From: Monilinia fructicola
Taxonomy: Eukaryota; Ascomycota; Leotiomycetes; Helotiales; Sclerotiniaceae
Length of the DNA: 64,000 bases
NCBI GenBank assembly: GCA_008692225.1
Contig: VICG01000010.1
Coordinates: 2,108,001-2,172,000 of the forward strand
Direction: 5' to 3'
Shown: in pieces, positions 32,701-43,965 of the stretch
Layout: each line of letters begins with the position of its first letter
Position numbering within the stretch: position 1 is the first letter of the stretch
Notes under the pieces: generated by a model
Seen by the model: the letters and a program-made list of their open reading frames with translations, nothing else
Told to the model about the DNA's origin: nothing
The model's database searches: none
Program-made: the position numbers and the translations under genes

Positions 32701-35614
32701 ATGACAGACCGAAAAATGCAGCTAGAAGAATGTAAGTATTGAAGATAGTTTTCATCAAATAGACCACCATTCTACCATACTCCATCTTCGCTCGGGAACT
32801 CTATTGCATTGTTGAAGTTCAGCGTCAACATTATCAACAATCATATTCAAAGTACTTTGGCTAACCACACACCAAACTTGCAGGCTGGACGACCTTTGTG
32901 TCCGATTCATATTAAACATTCCTGCGGCTGATCTAGCACACGTTCCTCGAATATGTTTTCAAATTGAAGAAGCCCACTGGTACTACGAAGATTTTATTCG
33001 GCCGCTCGATCCAAGCCTACCATCGATGACTCTTCGTAACTTCTCCCTAAAGATATTCTCACATTGCCCTTTACTCCAAGAATTCCCGGCAACCTGAACA
33101 TATGCGAGCTTTTGAGGAATTTATGGACTACAAGGGCCGAGTGCCAGTGAGGGTGTGATTCTGTTAAATGCGGAGATGGATTCAGTTGTTCTTGTGAAAG
33201 GTTGGAAGAAGGGTGCAAATTGGAGTTTTCCCCGGGGCAAAAATCAACAAGGACGAGGATGATCTTACCTGCGCCATTCGGGAAGCCTATGAAGAAACGG
33301 GCTATAGTGTCGAAAGATCAGGGCTTGTGGCTCAAGACCGGAGCCTGGTGGAGGGCCTCGATGTTACGGCCCATGGTCAGCAAATAAGGTTATATCCCTT
33401 CAGAGACGTTCCTATGGACACCCTCTTTGAGCCACAAACTCGGAAAGAGATTAGTAGGATACAATGGTGGCGGTTATCTGATCTTCCAGGTTATAACAAG
33501 AAAGGGCAGCAACAACATCAACCAGAGGCAGCTGCCAATGCCAACAAATTTTATATGGTGGCTCCATTCCTACCAAAACTTAAGAAATGGATCTTCAATC
33601 AGAAGAAAGAGGACACAAAGATGGCAGCAAAGAACTGGCATTTGGAAGCTGCAGGGAGCATCAGCTACGATGAAGGCATCACCGAGGATGATCAACCGGT
33701 TGAGCCACGCATAAATTATAATACATCTACTTCAAAAGAAGCAGAACGGACAAGGCGTGATGCTGCCGATCTTGCCCTTTCTGCTTTGATGCAAGTTCAA
33801 CCCCCGACTCAGGGGTTTACAGCCGAACACTATTAAGCCGGCGCAATCACAAGCTTCACACAGCTCAGGGCAGCAATTGCTTGCTCTTCTACATAGTAAA
33901 CCTACTGTGGATCAATCAACCGCCACTCGACCATCGCTTCAAACACCTACAGACCAGACTATCTCACAGCCCCCTTTACCCCAAACACCCCATTATCAGC
34001 TACCTCACCCTTCACATGCCTCGAATCAACCGCCTCCTACTTTTCCACAACAGCAGCCGCAGCCGCATGAGCAACGCCCAATGCAGACTTATTCCTACCA
34101 GCAACCAGATTTCCATGTTCGTCAAGACCAAAGATCTATCCCCAGCATGCAATATCACCATCCAGTATCACAACAAATGCCGCAGCGAAGACCACAGCAC
34201 ATACCGCCGCAGATGCCGCAGCAGATTCAGCAACAGCAAGTACCCCAGCAAGTACCCCAGCACTTACTGCAACAAATTCCACAGCAAGCGAGAACGCCAT
34301 CCATACCAGCCTCCTTTGATTCATCCTCAACCACTGCCCCCCAATGCCCAGAAAGTTTTGTTCGCAGGAGGTCCTGCACATTCAACAATGGTTCCACAGC
34401 CTATTCAGCAACAGCCGTTGCATCACAACTTCACAGTTTCTGGCGCTATGTCTCTCCCTCAATTTCCCAACGTACATGCCACCATGGTTGCACCTCAACA
34501 GAAGGAAGCACCTGCTCCACTCACTAGCCACTCATTGCTCCTCCTGAATGCCTTCAAGACTCGAGATCAAGTGAACGGAAATTCTACATCCAGTCACTTG
34601 CCCTCCCAAGGCTCGACACAGTCACACGTAAAAGCTTCGCTGCCTGAAGCCCAAGAACTTCCAGGGGAAAGTTCTCGTTCTATACCTGTTCCATTTCCTA
34701 TCGAGGCAGCTGAATCTTCAAAGATCGTACCCGGGCTAAATGCAGGCACTTCCAGTACAACCAGCCACAACCAAACAGCTCGCCCGCCCGTTAGTGAACA
34801 TCAACGATCAATGTTACTTGGTATGTTTAAAAGTCCTGCCGCGCAACCGGCAACTCTAGCTGCGGTCCCAGCTGCTGTGGATCTGCCAACGTCCGGATCT
34901 ACTTCGGTGGTGGAGCTAAGCGCAGTAGAAATAGCCTCACCACCCCTAATATCACAACCAAAATCTACCAACGGGAATGCTGCAATTAGTCAAGCCAGTC
35001 CCGAGAAAACTGAAATGAACCCTGAATTGAACCTTCCATTCAGGGCTAAATCAATCCTCACTCGCCCGGAAAATGGACACAAAGATATCAAGCCATATGG
35101 TAGTTTGTCTAAGAAGTCAGCCAACAGATCAGAAATGCAAAATAGTAGCAAGATTTCTTCAAAGACTTCACCCGAGAGATCATTTCAACCTCAGATTCTC
35201 AAAAGGCCACAAGCGAATACAGTCAAGGCTTCTCCACTTCTTGCGCCGTCCACTTTAGCTGCTTATTCGCCAAGCCTTGCACCATCCAATTTCGCTGGTC
35301 CTTCGACGTCTCCACTGTCCTTTACGTCACAGGCTCCCCAATCAACCGAACAAAAGCATGCCCTTTTGTCACTGTTCGGAAAATCACCTCTTGCTGCTTC
35401 CAGTTCAATATCTAGAGCATCATCGCACGATGGACCTTCCTCTAATACTTTTATAGACGCCACGAGGAGTGCTGTATCTAGATCTAGAGTTGGAAGTTTG
35501 GCATCAGGAAATGATGAGGGTATGTCACGACGCGGAAGCCAGACGCCAATATCTCCCGCGGATAAGGGTTTCTTGTTGAATTACTTAGATGCAGTTGCTA
35601 ATAGGGGATATTGA
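32701..35614 (+). CDS. DCP2: mRNA-decapping enzyme Dcp2 (Nudix hydrolase), several indels
   Basis: Catalytic subunit that removes the m7G cap in 5'-3' mRNA decay, in cytoplasm and P-bodies. Exon 1 is 32701 to about 32730 (MTDRKMQLEE), exon 2 starts at 32884. The N-terminal helical domain (RFILNIPAADLAHVPRICFQ, EEAHWYYEDFIRP) precedes the Nudix domain with a complete box GKINKDE..., IREAYEETGY (about residues 127-149). Box B residues follow (WWRLSDLP, KFYMVAPFLPKLKKWI). The long C-terminus is Gln/Pro-rich and carries five short leucine-rich motifs near residues 341 (LLALL), 559 (LLLLNAF), 651 (MLLGMF), 834 (ALLSLF) and 904 (FLLNYL), matching the helical leucine-rich motifs that bind Edc3 in yeasts. 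Frame breaks: about 32731 (donor), 33080-33090, 33148-33155, 33239-33243, 33812-33815, 34306-34313. About 918 residues. Confidence 0.92.
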
Positions 35615-36083
35615 AGAAGGATATTGATGGATGGTTCGTTTTTCCCTTTTATTTTGCATGGTTTTGGCATTTCAATTGGAGTTTGGATTTGGTAGCCTTC
35701 GGAGCATTCGTTCGGTGATATCCCAATACCCAGATTTGCCAAAGCTATGTATTTGCTTGCGTTAGTAAAAAGACAATGAATTACTTTTTTTAAAAGGTGT
35801 TGCTTGGAAATGTAATATGAAGCTATTGGACGAGTTGCATGCCATATTTGATATCGGTACAATTTATATATGGAGTAAATTCCTGGTAGTAAGCATATCA
35901 ATCCGAAGCTGTGTGAGTTGCAGGTGCTACCAATCACAAGTCAATGCATAGATAAAGTATTATTACGTCATCCGAATCCACGATAACTGCAAAGCTTCAT
36001 GGGAATTTCCAATCCCAAGAAAAATATTGTCAACTACCAAATTACAACCCACCATTCTAATTGATTAATACCACGAGGTAGTT
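35615..36083. other. spacer between DCP2 and the IBA57 gene
   Basis: Short, AT-rich, same-strand spacer. It should hold the DCP2 3' untranslated region and the promoter of the next gene. No gene seen. Confidence 0.5.
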
Positions 36084-37252
36084 ATGAAGCCTATGTCAAA
36101 TCTCCTGTCCAAGCGACCCATTCCAATTCCCGCAGGTGGATATATATGTACTATCTGTTCAAGAAGTCAAGGAATCTCCCCACTACGCCAAAATCGCAAG
36201 TACTCCTCAATCTCAACTTCCACACAGATTCCCTTCGCCCTCGCTAAAAAGGGTATCGCGCGCCTATCTTCTCGTAGACTTATTTCATTGCGAGGCCCTG
36301 ATTCTACGAAATATTTACAGGGGGTTATTACAAATGATATATATAAAGAGGGGAGCAAAGGTGGTTTTTACTCGGCATTTCTCAATGCGCAGGGGAGGGT
36401 ATTGAATGATGTTTGGATTTATCGAGATGTAAATGATGGCAAGGGAGGGGAGAGTTGGTTGATAGAGGTTGATGCGAAGGAAGTGGAGGTTTTGGCGAAA
36501 CACATCAAAAGGTATAGGATGAGGGCGAAGTTTGATGTCGAGGTTGTGAGGGAGGAGGATAGGAGTGTTTACAGCTTGTGGGGAGCCGTGGGGGGTGTTA
36601 AGTGGGAGACGGGTGATCACGGGATTGTGTGTGTGGATAGCAGGGCGCCGGGGATGGGAAAGCGGATCATTTCGAATGGGGGGGCGAGGATACGGGCGGA
36701 GGATGAGGATGTGCAGGTGCAGGGGGATGATGTGTATAGGGTGAGAAGATACTTGATTGGGGGGTGCCGGAGGGCCAGGATGAAATCCTGAGGGAGAGTG
36801 CACTACCTCAAGAGAGTAATGTGGATGTGATGGGGGGCATTGATTATGGGAAGGGCTGTTATGTGGGGCAGGAATTGACGATTAGGACGCATCACATGGG
36901 AGTAGTGAGAAAGAGGATTGTGCCGATGATGTTGATTCCAGATGGGGAGGACATGCCTGGGCTTGGGGGATTGAGGTTTCATGGAGGTAGCTTGGCGAGT
37001 GGGTTAGTGGGCGGAGAGAGTATTAAGAAGGTAGGGGGAAAGCGACCAGCGGGGAAATGGTTGAGTGGTGTGGGAAACTTGGGTTTGGGCCTGGCGAGGT
37101 TGGATGAGATGGGGAGGTGGATGACTGAAGCTGGAGAGGGGAACGATGGGGCTAGTAGTGAGGAATTTGTGGTGGAGGGGAAGGGTGAGAAGGAGGGGGA
37201 AGTAAAGAAAATTAGGGTTAGAGCATTCCCTCCCGCTTGGATTGAAACATAG
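36084..37252 (+). CDS. IBA57: Iba57/Caf17, mitochondrial iron-sulfur cluster assembly factor (GcvT/YgfZ family), one indel
   Basis: Folate-binding-fold protein needed late in mitochondrial [4Fe-4S] cluster assembly (aconitase, lipoate synthase maturation). The N-terminus (about 1-50, MKPMSNLLSKRPIPIPAGGY, rich in Ser/Arg/Lys) looks like a mitochondrial targeting sequence. Then LSSRRLISLRGPDSTKYLQGV, NAQGRVLNDVWIY and, at about residue 256, KGCYVGQELTIRTHHMGVVR, the diagnostic K-G-C-Y-x-G-Q-E...R motif of the family. No intron. The frame breaks in the G6 run at 36759-36764, between RRYLIG and VPEGQDEI; correcting it gives about 389 residues, a usual length. The C-terminal domain ends RAFPPAWIET. 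Confidence 0.9.
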
Positions 37253-37496
37253 TAGATCTCTATTACTCATTTCTTGCTTTGGACCCAATACATCAATCTT
37301 GTATATCACACAACTGTCAAATGATATATATTATTGATTTGTCTCTTGAATATCTAATTATTCCCGCATCAAATATAATACGACGAAATCGTATATAAGG
37401 GCTCTCAAACCAACCAACGCCACGCTAAATTCCAAGATAGTACCAACCATATTAGTAGCACCTTTTTATCCCTCCATCACAATCCATCCAAGGGGT

Positions 37497-38441
37497 TTAC
37501 ACTTCCCTGGCTTCTCTCTCCCTAATTTCCCCTTCCAGCCTCTTCCTCTCCGCTTCCTTTAACCTCTCCATTGTAGCCGCAAAATCACTCACGCCTCCTA
37601 CCTTCTTTCCGGCATTGGGGGAGAAGGAAAATTTAGGTGAAGATGTAGATGTAGATGCTGATTTCGAGTCAGCTTTCAATCCATTAAAGATATCTGGGCG
37701 TTTTATTGGTGTTTCTATTCCTTCCTTATTTTCCTTGGTTGTAGAAGTAAAATTAGAAGGTGCAGTGGGAGCTGGAGATTCTGGTGGGTTGTAGATGCCG
37801 ATTTCCTGGCCTTTTTATCTGCTTTCCGTTTGCTTTTGCTGCAGCAGCTTCGGCGATAAGGCGCTCGAGGCGTGCTACTTCATCTTCTTGTGCTTCCTCT
37901 TGTTCCTTTGCTTGAGTTTGAGTTGATGGTGGTGGATTAGATGTTGAAGACTGCGGGCGCAAATGCGCCTGAGGTGGCGTAAAAGTAGGCGATGAAACAT
38001 TCTCCGCCATCATACTCTGCCTTTTCGCCCTCCTCTTCCTACCCTCTTCTGCCAACCTTCTAATCTCAGCATCCATCTCTTCATCCTCTCTACTTCTCTT
38101 CCCCAAACTTCCTCCTCTTTCCTCGCCTCCAAGTCCTCTTTCATAGCCCTCCTCTTCCCCTCAAACAACGCTGCCGCCCGTTCTTTCTGCACCCGTGCAT
38201 TGCGATAATTATCATATTTTTGTTTCAATTCTGGGTCCGCGAGAACATCATTCGCGGCTTGAAATTGCTCGTATTTGTCTGGGTCGAACGCGTCGCCCAA
38301 TTTGTCTGGATGGTATCGAAGGGCTGTTTTGCGATATGCGCGACGGAGTTCTTCTGCGGTGAAGGATTCGGGAGTGATGCCCAGAAGGGTGTAGAAGTCG
38401 ACTTCAGAGGTTATCCATTTGGTAAGGTCGTCGGAGGGCAT
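37497..38441 (-). CDS. DnaJ-domain protein, DNAJC17/Cwf23-like, two or more indels
   Basis: The J domain occupies about residues 8-80: DFYTLLGITPESFTAEELRR, with AYRKTALRYHPDKLGD containing the HPD loop. It is followed by YDNYRNARVQKERAAALFEG and KRRAMKEDLEAR, which resemble the charged linker after the J domain in human DNAJC17 and fungal Cwf23, spliceosome-associated J proteins. The remainder is charged and low-complexity (DEEMDAEIRRLAEEGRKRRA, AAAAKANGK) and includes EIGIYNPPES before a final helix ending REAREV. I do not see an RRM. No intron; about 314 residues after correction. Frame breaks at 38118-38120 and between about 37797 and 37835. The splicing role is inferred from similarity only. 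Confidence 0.8.
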
Positions 38442-38794
38442 TTTGATGGTGGTGGCAGTTGTAAATTGTGGTTATGTTTTTGTAGATTTGCGATTGCGAT
38501 GGACTTTTTTGGATTTAGATACGAGAAATCGTAGCCGATATTTAGCCGGTCTGGTAGGTGCGAGTTGTGATGACTAGAAGGCTCTTCCGTCAAGAGTCGA
38601 GTCATATTCATGGTTATCTGCATACAAATCTACTATCATGAAAACTGGAATCAAATAACCAGAGTAAGGAAATCTTGATATTTCGCTGGGATAACCTCTC
38701 CTATCCTTTGTGGACTATTTTTGTCATATCAGCGCGCACGTGAGGCTTCTCAAACATCATCTCCAGGCTCTGAGGACCTTTCTTGCCAGAGAAT
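38442..38794. promoter_or_regulatory. 353-bp divergent promoter region
   Basis: It separates the start codons of the J-protein gene (leftward) and the DUF1308 gene (rightward), so it must serve both. No distinct motif was recognised apart from GCGCGCACGTGA near 38732-38743. Confidence 0.55.
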
Positions 38795-40381
38795 ATGACC
38801 AGTATGGCTACGCCAAGTGCTGAGGCTTCTGCTAATGATATGGCTGCTTTGAAATTATCCGACCCAGCACCAGATCCGGAGAGATCAGTGATAGTATTAC
38901 TTCAAAGGTCTCAGGGTTTGATGGTGGAACTCGAACAATTCAAAGCTTGTTTGAAGGAAAAGAAACAAGACAAGACCGTTGAGCTGAGACATTTTTCAAC
39001 GAATCTTCAATCAGAGATCAAATCCTTAGGAAGACTCGCAAACTTGGATCCTGAAAATGAAAAAGTTGCCCATACAATCAGTTCCTCAAATTTCCCATTC
39101 TATTCTGCTGTTTGGAACACAGCAAAAGGTTGCAAGGGTATCACGGCACTGAGGAAGCGATTCTTTTGGTGTACGGGTCAAACCTTGCTCAAATCCAAAA
39201 AAGGTGACCTTTCAGCCAAGAGTAACATCAAAAGTGTGGAGGTCGATATTGTGGCTGGCGAGGACCTTGAATGGGTCAAAGTAAACACGATTACTGCCAG
39301 GAGAATGATATTCGACTTAGCTAAGGCTGGATGGGCCGAGGATGACTCCACCGATGATGAGGATGATGATCTCGTTAGGTTAGATACAGAAGATGAGCCA
39401 GAAGGCCTCTTGAAGCAAGCCAAGTTACTTGTAGAAGCATCCAAGTTGGCTAGAACTAAATATCGGCATCCATCAGTACGCCTCGTTTTACCTAGACTTA
39501 CGCGAAATTGTCCAAGGCAGGTAGCCAATGTTTTACAGGAGATTCGGGCACTGGGAGTCACAGTCCAGACATTCGAAGATATCCCTACGAGTCCGGAGAT
39601 ATCAAAAGTTCTCCATCGCATGGTGGTAGATCCATTTGAGAAATTCTCCGGAACACTCAACGTTGATTGTACCATGATCTTCTCATTTATCAGTGAGTAA
39701 GTAAGAAACACTATGTCCATAAACGGATGTTCCCATACCCTCAACATGATTCAAGTATTTCCCTGTTTGCTAATTTCCCCAATTTTCAGTCTTTCGCATG
39801 GGCGTGTTGAGCCAAAAGACTGGCATCATCGATTTTTGATCAAACAGATGGAGATGGAAAGCAAAGATCAGCTCTTACCTAGTATTGTTTGGCCTGCTTG
39901 TGGGACTAGAAAGCTCGTATGCACTCGTGAAGCAGTTGTAAGGGCCCAGGAGATTGTAGACACAATTGGAACAAATACCGAGAAGCAAAGAATGGAACTG
40001 CTATTTGACTCTAATCATGAGTCGATGAGAGACAAACTAGCAGAGGAATTTCAGAAGCTCTCCGAGTACAGCATCCCTCTGGATTGGCAATTGCCAATCT
40101 CGGTAGTTGATGTGGATATACCCACCATCGTGTCCGAACTTCCTCTCGTTGCTAAGGATGTCTCAAATGTCTTAACTGGTGTTAATCAGTCCGTATTTTT
40201 GTACGGATGGGCATCTGGATTGACAACAATCAGCAGTAATCGTGTCGTTGCCAAAGAAATAGAAGCCACAATCGAAGCTAATCGGGGTTCTGTGGATGTT
40301 CAGGGGCCAGAGATCTGGTTATCCCCAATGGCACGATCTCTTGTAGGAAAAGAAAAACAGCGACGGGGAGCTAAAGACTAA
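38795..40381 (+). CDS. DUF1308-family protein (C7orf25/UPF0415-like)
   Basis: Start chosen at the first ATG in frame (MTSMATPSAEAS). One intron, 39697-39789 (GTAAGT...TTTCAG). The N-terminal half is helical and charged, with an acidic stretch (DDSTDDEDDDLVRLDTEDEP). The C-terminal half carries the DUF1308-like region: TLNVDCTMIFSFISDLSHGR across the splice junction, then LLPSIVWPACGTRKLVCTRE and RAQEIVDTIGTNTEKQRMEL. It ends SLVGKEKQRRGAKD. Spliced length 497 residues, no frame damage. The family, related to human C7orf25, has no established biochemical function; the assignment is from remembered motif patterns, so moderately sure. It shares a short divergent promoter with the J-protein gene. 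Confidence 0.8.
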
Positions 40382-41511
40382 TTTTCCTTACTATCGATTC
40401 GAGTGTATGGATCTTAGTCTTGAATTTCACTCTAAGTGCAAGCTTCTGCCTCGTTGAGGATAATGCTAACGGCTAAAAAAGTTTATAATTTACAAGGTTA
40501 TAAGTTTATATATTTTGTGGTTTAGATTTCAACTCTAACGCCTAGAGATACCAAATATAGAGTTTGGGGTCAGCCCTATCATGCAAAGTCAAGTTTTCCA
40601 AATCTGCCTCAAGTAATTCAGTGCAACTAATTTGTATTGATTTGATCCTCAGAAGCTTCTTCCTGTTTTAGAATGATCACAAGTTTTGGTAAAACTGCGT
40701 GCAAATTTCTCCGCCAATAGCAATACTTAACCAAACCAATTGCCCACCATTCACAACCATAGAGATGTTGAACATGGAAGCTATTTGTACCGCCGCCAAC
40801 TAATTCATTAACTTTGGAACTCTAGTAGAGTTCATGTGAAAAATATATCGAGTTAGTTTAGATAAGAATTATCCTTGCGCAAGTCTAATTAGAACTGCAC
40901 ATAGACAAAAGCATTAATTCCATACTTACTCCAACATTGATTCCCAAAATCAAAGTACTCTGTCTATCCAGATAGCCCTTGAGATCACCTCCAAGCTACT
41001 ATATGTTCATTTATTCATATCCTATTCAGGAATTTAATCAAGGTATTTCCAGGTGATGTTCAATGCCAGTCATTATGTCAACAACTATTTCACAATATTA
41101 AGCTAATTTGTATGGCCTTTGACTGGACTATTAGAAATCACCAGCTGCAGGTATAATTATATCATTTTATTGCCCTGACAGTGATAGTCGGATCAAAACT
41201 TCAACCCAACGAGTATTAACCCCTCACTCTCACTCGATTCCACATCAAGAGTTCATTCTATCACCAGTTACATTGATCTGCAAATTTATTCTTTTCAGCT
41301 GTTTGATTGTTAGAAACTTCAATCTAGATTCTGAAGATGTTACAATATCCAGCAGAGTGGTGGAGAGAGAAACCAATCTCACTAGCTTTACACAACCCCA
41401 ACCCCTGAGATTGCCCAATACGCCACCCACTATCCCATTCCATACAAAAAGAGCCCCTTCGAACCTTCTTCAGATTCTACTCCCAAATGGCCGCATATAC
41501 ACCCCAGCATA
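40382..41511. other. spacer between convergent genes
   Basis: It contains the 3' ends of the DUF1308 gene and the cysteine-rich gene. AT-rich unique sequence; no gene is supported. Confidence 0.5.
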
Positions 41512-43086
41512 CTATCTACACACAGTGTTTCTTCTCTTTCTTCCCCTGGTAGCATCACGCTCATATTGAGCCTGCTCCGGAAGCAGTTCCCGATATCCAC
41601 GCTTCTTCCTATTTTGTTCAATGATGACTCCTTCCTGCTGGGCAGGGACTTGTTTTGGTTTCATCTTTCGAATAAGCGCAGTCTTGTACAGCTCCTCCAA
41701 CCCAGCCGCAAATCCTGTGACGACTTGAGTCGGATGTATCATCGAAGGAGTAACAGCTTGAGCTGGAACTCTACCGGTCAAGGTCTCATGTACACTAAGT
41801 ACTCTCTCGGCCAGGATTGCTGCAGACCATACGTCGTCGTGACTGGCAAGCAGATATTGGTTCGCCGTCCTGACACAACTCTGTAGCAGTGACCAGAGAT
41901 AGAACGTTCGTGGCGAAGAGTTTTCAATGCGAGACGATTGGCGTACTGGCAGGAGAACAAGAGGGAAGATGAGATGTTGAAGACCCCGTGACTTCTCCTT
42001 CATTTCGACTCGGTTCTCGAAGAATAGACTGCGCAACTCATCATGCTCAGCGACCATGTTCAGAAAACTCCCAGATCTGGATTAGAAGTGAGGAGAGCTC
42101 GATGTTGTCAACGGTCATGTTTCGCATGCTGTCTGCAACCAGATCTAGAAGCATACTCTTCCTAAGTAGCTCCGCTAGCCCAAATGTTGGTGTGGAGCTC
42201 CGGGAGACCGCAGCCATGAGTTTTGTGAGGCACTGAAGGAGGACCGGCTGCACATCTCTGGCGTTGTGAATCATGGCGAGACCCGGAGAAGTGTCGCGTA
42301 AGTTGATTACAGCCTCGTCGATAGAGCATAGCGCCTGCCAAGCAACACGAGAATCCGAGAAGAGGCACTCTTCCAGATGCGGAGCCTTTCCACAAGCCAA
42401 ACAAGTTCCAAACGAGCACGTCGGACAAGTTGCGATGTGCAAATGGGATGTGGTGAATTCAGTGTAAGGTGCAACCAGTGTTGGTATATTTTGACCGGGT
42501 ATCCATACTTTTGATAGATTGTATGGGTAGTTGATCAGGCATTTGCGACAGTTGATCAGCGCTCTTGAGTTGGCTACAGCCTCGATCTTTGGCTTCGAGA
42601 TCTTGTATTGGTTGATCTGACCATTCCGATGATGCTGCTTCGAAGTCTTCTGTTCCTTCATCATGTTCTCATCATTGACGTTGGCGTTTTGCTTATCCCA
42701 AGCGTCGTCAAAATCCTTCTCCAACTCCTGCAGCTGTAAGATATGTTATTAGGTGAATATACAAGTCTGATATGTTGGCCTGAACTTACATTTGGAAAGT
42801 CGAAATCAAGACAAGAATCGTCTGGTAGGTCTTTATATATTCTCAAGTCTTGGAGTCTTTCGGAAAGGGGTGTTTCCAAGTCCAAAACAGACTCTTGAGG
42901 GATCATGACTTTAAAGTTTTTCTTAACACCGGAAGAATTGGGGTTTGGGCTCTGTTTTGGCTTCAAATTCAGTGTGAATTGCATACCATCGAAGGTACGA
43001 GGACTGGAAGCTGAGGGAATAGGTGTTTCGTAATCATAATCCATGTTGTTTGATTGTTGCGAATAAGATTCAGAAGAGCCACTCAT
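41512..43086 (-). CDS. cysteine-rich protein of unknown function, one indel
   Basis: Start MSGSSESYSQQSNNMDYDYE at 43086. Exon 1 ends at 42790 (LDFDFPN), exon 2 begins at 42733 (LQELEKDFDDAW). A cysteine cluster lies at about residues 160-220: CRKC, then HIATCPTCSFGTCLACG and HLEECL, whose CxxC spacing suggests a zinc-binding (RING/IBR-like) fold, though I cannot assign a subtype. The C-terminal half is helical (SSLLIQIWEF, HDELRSLFFENRVEMKEK, WSAAILAERVLSVHETLTGR) and ends with a basic tail RDATRGRKRRNTVCR. About 505 residues. The frame breaks in the A4 run at 42064-42067 (IWEFLNMVAEHDE junction). A ubiquitin-related role is only a guess from the cysteine pattern. Confidence 0.75.
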
Positions 43087-43374
43087 GATGAATCGATGAG
43101 TATTGTAAATGATCGGGAGATAATTCAGTTCCTTTGAATAGAGACGAAAGTTTTTTGGACACTTGCTGTTGATCTTGGATGTTGGTTCTTGAAATTTTGT
43201 GTAGGGAGGAAGAAAATGATTTCCAGCGGGAGAAATCTTCTTCTTATAAGCAAAACCCAAGGTACCGTATTGGATGATCCGAGAAAAAGTTGCAGTTGTC
43301 GTACTAATCAATCAGTGAGAGATCCAAAGTCAGCTCCGGCCAAGTTAGAAGTACGGTTCCGGTTTTGCTGCTTC

Positions 43375-43965
43375 GTATCCTATTGCGCCAAATAGCGCGA
43401 ATGAGATGCACTCGACTTGTACGGTACGGCAGTTGTTTTGGCTGTTGATATATATATTATTATAATTAGCGAGCATCACATACAGCAAACTTCTGACATA
43501 TGATAGCTTTTTCGCTTACAGATTTCTTATTATGCTCACTTGCGCATATTAGTTAGGGTAAGTTTTATAACTTTAGCTGTTCTGCTTATATATTTCTGAC
43601 TACGCTGATTAGCGCGAACGATGTGCGGTCAAATTTATAGCACTAGCTGCAATGCTTCCATGTTTCTTACCGTAGGGATTAGCGCGTATTAGGTACAACA
43701 AGTTCTCGAGATACGGTAGCTATTGTACCTATTGCTTTATCGTAACATAACTAGCGTATGTTAGATATAGCCAAGTTGTGAAGTCTACTTGCTACAGTAC
43801 GCATTTTGTCATACTACAGATATATATTTTCATTGTCAGCGCTACTCTCCAGATACACCCAATTTGCAGAAAGAGGTGATCGTTTTGCTTCTTCATGTTT
43901 CTTGATATACTGATGAGCGCCCATTAAATGTATCTAATTTGCGTTCTGCGGTGACTGTTTTGCCC
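43375..43965. repeat. diverged tandem repeat, about 70-bp unit, about eight copies
   Basis: Units begin at about 43375, 43438, 43514, 43584, 43654, 43733, 43800 and 43887. Shared order per unit: GCTT, a GTTTCTTA-like stretch, CTGATTAGCGC, ATTA/ATGT, AAGTT, then AGCTGTT or a close variant. Copies differ at many positions, so the array is old. It lies upstream of the cysteine-rich gene. Confidence 0.7.
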
